Positions 61,231-64,000 of a DNA stretch of 64,000 nt are shown piece after piece (within the stretch, counting starts at the first letter, position 1; every line of letters starts with the position of its first letter). The stretch is from JBFJKD01 sp041600415 (GTDB lineage: Bacteria; Pseudomonadota; Gammaproteobacteria; Pseudomonadales; Porticoccaceae). Below the pieces are notes generated by a model, which was given only the letters and a program-made list of their open reading frames with translations, did no database searches and was not told the DNA's origin. The translations under genes and the position numbers were made by a program. The stretch lies in the NCBI GenBank assembly GCA_041600415.1, contig JBFIKF010000001.1, forward strand, positions 62,001 to 126,000, read 5' to 3'.

Positions 61231-62829
61231 TTAAAACTGAAAAACCACATTAAACACGGTTTCATTACGACGATTCCCTGCCACACCCCACAGGTCACCA
61301 ACGTTCCAGGGTCCCTGCTCGCTACCGCTGATTCGCCAATAAAGGTGTTGTTCTAATTTAAAAACGATGTGTTTAGACCACAGATATTCCATCTGCAGTT
61401 TGTTATAGCCACCGGTGGAACGGGGATCGTAGGCGAGTACAAACTGCGGTTTCCACAGGCCCGCCGGGCCGTAACTGGTTGACGCCGCAAAGGTGAATAC
61501 AAATTCGTCTTGATCAACCCGGTTGGTATTGATACCGACGTAGCGATCCGGCACCAGGTCACCATTAAGGCTGGCGGGTACCACCGCCGAAATTCCCTGA
61601 TAGTAACTGCTGTAGTCGAGATACCGCCGCCAGAAAAACTGCGCGGACAGGAAGAATGTGCGCTGATCATTGAGGGCGCGAATCCAGGTGGGGCGATCCA
61701 CGCCCAGCATCACGACCGACTGGCGCACGGTGTCGAACCCATCACCATTGGAATCTACGCTCGCGGGCGCGCCAGGGGCTATGGATACGGGTATGCCTTT
61801 GGTCAGGGTTGTTTCCAGGCGAAACACCGACTGTGTGTAGCGATCTTCCGAATAGTTAGCGGTCATGCCGAGCACATGGGTGCGCGGATATACCTTGTCC
61901 ACAAATGCGTTATAGGTGTCGCCATCGCGGTACGCAAGTTCATTACGAATTTTTACGCCCGGGGTGGCGGACAAGCCATAAAAATAGTTAAAGCTTAAGT
62001 CCAGATCGTTCCAGATACCCTTGAAACGCATGCCACCCTGACCGTTGCGCAGCTTACGGTCTGGCAACTGGTCGCGCACGGTCAGGTTTAGATCGAGTAA
62101 TTCCTGGTCCGGATCACTGCCGAGCACCAGCGAGTTGGCAACTTCCGGCAGACCTGCACCGGTGAATGCCCAGGGCCGACGTGGATCGGTGTCGACCTTG
62201 TTGGGCTCAAAATCCCAGGGGATGAGGATTAATTCAAAAAAGGACTCCTCGAAGGCGCCAAGCTTGCCGATATCTACGATACCTCGCGCCATCCACAGCG
62301 GAATGCGAATGTCCTCCCACGACTCCCGACTCCAGTGCCAGCTCAGGTCGAGAGGGTTGATCACATCGAGTGCGCGAAAATTGTCGGTTTCGCCCCAAAC
62401 CACTTGCTGCTTACCAAGGCGCAGGGTGAACGGCGGGAGAACAAAATCGACAAACGCCTCGCGAATTTTGTGTTCGGATTGACCTTTTTTATCCTGGCCG
62501 TCCCAGCTATCGCGCAAATCGAACGCAGAATCGTAGACACTGCGACCAATAAGCGTGAGGGTGGCTTCTTCCAGCGGACCGGTGGAAAAGCGGCCAAATG
62601 CCTCACCGTCTTTTAAAAAATAGTATTTGCCCTCTAACTGCGCCGTATTGCGCTGCATAATCAGTTCGCCATCGTGTGAACCCGACGCACGCATGATATT
62701 TTGCGCTTTTACGAAACCTTCCAGTTCAATCTCCTCGCCAAGATTGACGATACCCCAGGAAAGTGACGGCAACACCAGACAAGTAAATGTCGCCAAAAAA
62801 ATTGCACAGCGTTGTTTATGATTGACCAT
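61231..62829 (-). CDS. DUF1302 family outer-membrane protein
   Basis: A 532-residue exported protein. Signal peptide about 1-26 (CAIFLATFTCLVLPSLSWG). The mature part is rich in alternating strands with aromatic girdles (FTLRLGKQQVVWGETDNFRA, HWSRESWEDIRIPLW, LDLSFNYFYG) and ends NVVFQF with a terminal Phe, as beta-barrels do. Family knowledge: DUF1302 proteins are long barrel-like proteins found with DUF1329 proteins in gammaproteobacteria growing on lipids or steroids; a role in hydrophobic substrate passage is suspected but not proven. Confidence 0.9.
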   Translation of the reverse strand: MVNHKQRCAIFLATFTCLVLPSLSWGIVNLGEEIELEGFVKAQNIMRASGSHDGELIMQRNTAQLEGKYYFLKDGEAFGRFSTGPLEEATLTLIGRSVYDSAFDLRDSWDGQDKKGQSEHKIREAFVDFVLPPFTLRLGKQQVVWGETDNFRALDVINPLDLSWHWSRESWEDIRIPLWMARGIVDIGKLGAFEESFFELILIPWDFEPNKVDTDPRRPWAFTGAGLPEVANSLVLGSDPDQELLDLNLTVRDQLPDRKLRNGQGGMRFKGIWNDLDLSFNYFYGLSATPGVKIRNELAYRDGDTYNAFVDKVYPRTHVLGMTANYSEDRYTQSVFRLETTLTKGIPVSIAPGAPASVDSNGDGFDTVRQSVVMLGVDRPTWIRALNDQRTFFLSAQFFWRRYLDYSSYYQGISAVVPASLNGDLVPDRYVGINTNRVDQDEFVFTFAASTSYGPAGLWKPQFVLAYDPRSTGGYNKLQMEYLWSKHIVFKLEQHLYWRISGSEQGPWNVGDLWGVAGNRRNETVFNVVFQF

Positions 62830-62916
62830 TTACCGGGCCTCAGGGGTTTGGTGTACATGTTTGTAACGGGAGGCCAGGCCGACCTCCCGAATAACTAGCT
62901 TATTGTGTTCGCAAAC

Positions 62917-64000
62917 CTAGCGCCGGCCGCTGATCATGTTGCGCAACGAATAAAATTGTTTGGCTCGCGCCGCCGTAAACTCTCGTTTATTGGTGAAACA
63001 GTGAGTCATGGTGGCGTGCGGTTTTTTGGCGTTAATATCCGTTTCCCCAAGGTGTAGAAAGACCTTGTGCCCCAAACTTTTGGAAAAATCCTGAGTTATG
63101 TACGGGGCCTGGGCAGGAGGCTCTACGTCATAATCTTCTGAATATTTAAGGAAATGATGGTTCATGCGCAACAACTGATCGTCCTGCTTGTCGTAGGCAA
63201 ACATCCAGTGGGTCCAGAAGGTTTCTGTGTCGACAAACACTACCCGATAACTATACGGGTGGTTTTCAACCTTGGGCTTCATCATCACAACGTGGGTATC
63301 GCGTACTTCCCAGCGCGTTTTATGCGGAACCCATAAATGAGGGCCGCCAAACTCGGGGTTGGTTGGCACGTTGATGGTGGTAAGCACTTTCCGCTTACCC
63401 AGGTACGTCCAGTCATTTTCGTAGACTTTCCCGCCAAAACCGTTGGAATCTTCGCGGATCATGTCCATACCCATCAACTCGCCCGTACGCTCGGAAGCCA
63501 GGGTGCGGCGGGGTTTGCGCTGCTCCGGCATGTACAACCAGCCGGCATTTTCCTTGCGATGATCGACATATTCGATAGACATATCTTTCGCCCCGGCCAT
63601 ATCCCGTGGGGAGCGAAATTCCATGATGCGCTTACTTTTTACTTCCTCGTAGCCCGGCACCAGGCAATGTTCCCCACGAGCGTAGGTTGCGTTGACCGAG
63701 GTGTACTCCATCTCGCGGTCGAGTGCGCCACCCTCACCCCGCAGCCAGGTCACCATAGGCATATCGTAATCGTTTGCACCCGGCCGCCACAGCATATTCC
63801 AGATCACTTTCTGGGCAGCACGGGGATCATCTGCGTTGATTTCGGGAAACGGGAATCCACCGCCCTGAAACCCCACCAGAGTGCCGTCCTGGTCCAGCTG
63901 CTGGTCTGATGCGGTGTTGGTCCAGTCGTCGGGAGCCTGGTAATGCCGGGTGGCGGCAATTTCCATGTCCATGCCATCAAAAAAATAGTATTTCCATGCG
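62917..64000 (-). CDS. DUF1329 family protein, 5' end outside window
   Basis: At least 360 residues; the frame remains open to the right edge, so the start and any signal peptide are missing. Seen: AAQKVIWNMLWRPGANDYDM, PMVTWLRGEGGALDREMEYT, DWTYLGKRKVL, WVPHKTRWEVRDTHVVMMKP, YSYRVVFVDTETFWTHWMF. These are DUF1329 landmarks; the fold is LolB-like in the family. It is first in the order DUF1329-DUF1302-SDR-GMC-YdhR on the minus strand, as far as visible. Periplasmic location is typical of the family but not seen here. Confidence 0.88.
   Translation of the reverse strand, partial: AWKYYFFDGMDMEIAATRHYQAPDDWTNTASDQQLDQDGTLVGFQGGGFPFPEINADDPRAAQKVIWNMLWRPGANDYDMPMVTWLRGEGGALDREMEYTSVNATYARGEHCLVPGYEEVKSKRIMEFRSPRDMAGAKDMSIEYVDHRKENAGWLYMPEQRKPRRTLASERTGELMGMDMIREDSNGFGGKVYENDWTYLGKRKVLTTINVPTNPEFGGPHLWVPHKTRWEVRDTHVVMMKPKVENHPYSYRVVFVDTETFWTHWMFAYDKQDDQLLRMNHHFLKYSEDYDVEPPAQAPYITQDFSKSLGHKVFLHLGETDINAKKPHATMTHCFTNKREFTAARAKQFYSLRNMISGRR

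Noticed and set aside
1..64000. CRISPR arrays, tRNA or rRNA genes, insertion sequences, prophage genes.
   Set aside because: No repeat-spacer pattern, no tRNA cloverleaf or rRNA signature and no transposase, integrase or phage protein was recognised on reading both strands.

Overview
The window reads as chromosome of a Gram-negative gammaproteobacterium, probably a free-living, lipid- or hydrocarbon-using (likely marine) relative of the Cellvibrionales/Pseudomonadales. This rests on gene order: epd-pgk-fba beside tkt and a divergent regulator-metK unit, LysM-dprA-tsaC-hemF-aroE, and def-fmt-rsmB-trkA are arrangements typical of Pseudomonas-like genomes. The organism assignment is an inference. 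No rRNA, tRNA, CRISPR array, IS element or prophage was recognised.

Layout. (1) 0-9 kb is an accessory catabolic block: a meta-cleavage-product (C-C bond) hydrolase cut by the window edge, a 17beta-HSD/hydroxyacyl-CoA-type SDR, a GNAT-like protein, a TetR regulator with two matching palindromic operators, a DsrE-TusA-methyltransferase-SDR run, and a XylM/CymAa/AlkB-type membrane di-iron hydroxylase with its XylA-type reductase. Two further paralogues of the GNAT-like protein sit upstream of the hydroxylase. (2) 9-20 kb is core carbon and C1 metabolism: tkt-epd-pgk-fba on the minus strand and, divergently, an ArsR-methyltransferase fusion regulator (SahR-like), metK, ahcY, metF and rsmE, with a clear inverted-repeat operator in the shared gap. 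(3) 20-24 kb holds a membrane GGDEF-EAL protein and a decayed acyl-CoA dehydrogenase fragment. (4) 23.5-31.4 kb is housekeeping: aroE, hemF, tsaC, dprA and a LysM protein facing def-fmt-rsmB. (5) 31.4-35.3 kb is a potassium-uptake locus with an unusual half-length TrkH ahead of trkA-trkH. (6) 35.3-43.2 kb is a minus-strand set for acyl-CoA/alcohol-type substrates (three SDRs, quinone oxidoreductase, acyl-CoA dehydrogenase, two histidine phosphatases, plus pdxH), bounded by a LysR gene. (7) 43.3-49.2 kb is a TonB receptor, a lone ABC-type binding protein and a BarA-like hybrid kinase in one tight unit. (8) 49.2-51.6 kb is serC-serA. (9) 51.8-56.2 kb is a second acyl-CoA module: PECR-like SDR, acyl-CoA dehydrogenase, ASCH protein, putative F420-dependent LLM oxidoreductase, glyoxalase II-like hydrolase. 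(10) 56.2-58 kb is visibly more AT-rich and carries small orphan membrane, lipoprotein and amphi-Trp genes. (11) 58-64 kb is a steroid/lipid-type module: YdhR-like protein, GMC (cholesterol-oxidase-like) oxidoreductase, noncanonical SDR, DUF1302 outer-membrane protein and DUF1329 protein (cut by the edge).

Taken together, ring or methyl hydroxylation (XylM-like), ring cleavage (C-C hydrolase), alcohol/ketone oxidation (many SDRs, GMC oxidase), beta-oxidation (acyl-CoA dehydrogenases, PECR-like reductase) and outer-membrane handling of hydrophobic substrates (DUF1302/DUF1329) point to growth on terpenoid, steroid or alkyl-aromatic compounds. The substrate cannot be read from sequence alone. 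The most unusual items are the three GNAT-like paralogues tied to the oxygenase/hydrolase loci, the TetR/DsrE/TusA unit with an operator inside the promoter spacer and a probable leaderless tetR mRNA, the receptor-binding protein-kinase trio, and the half TrkH.
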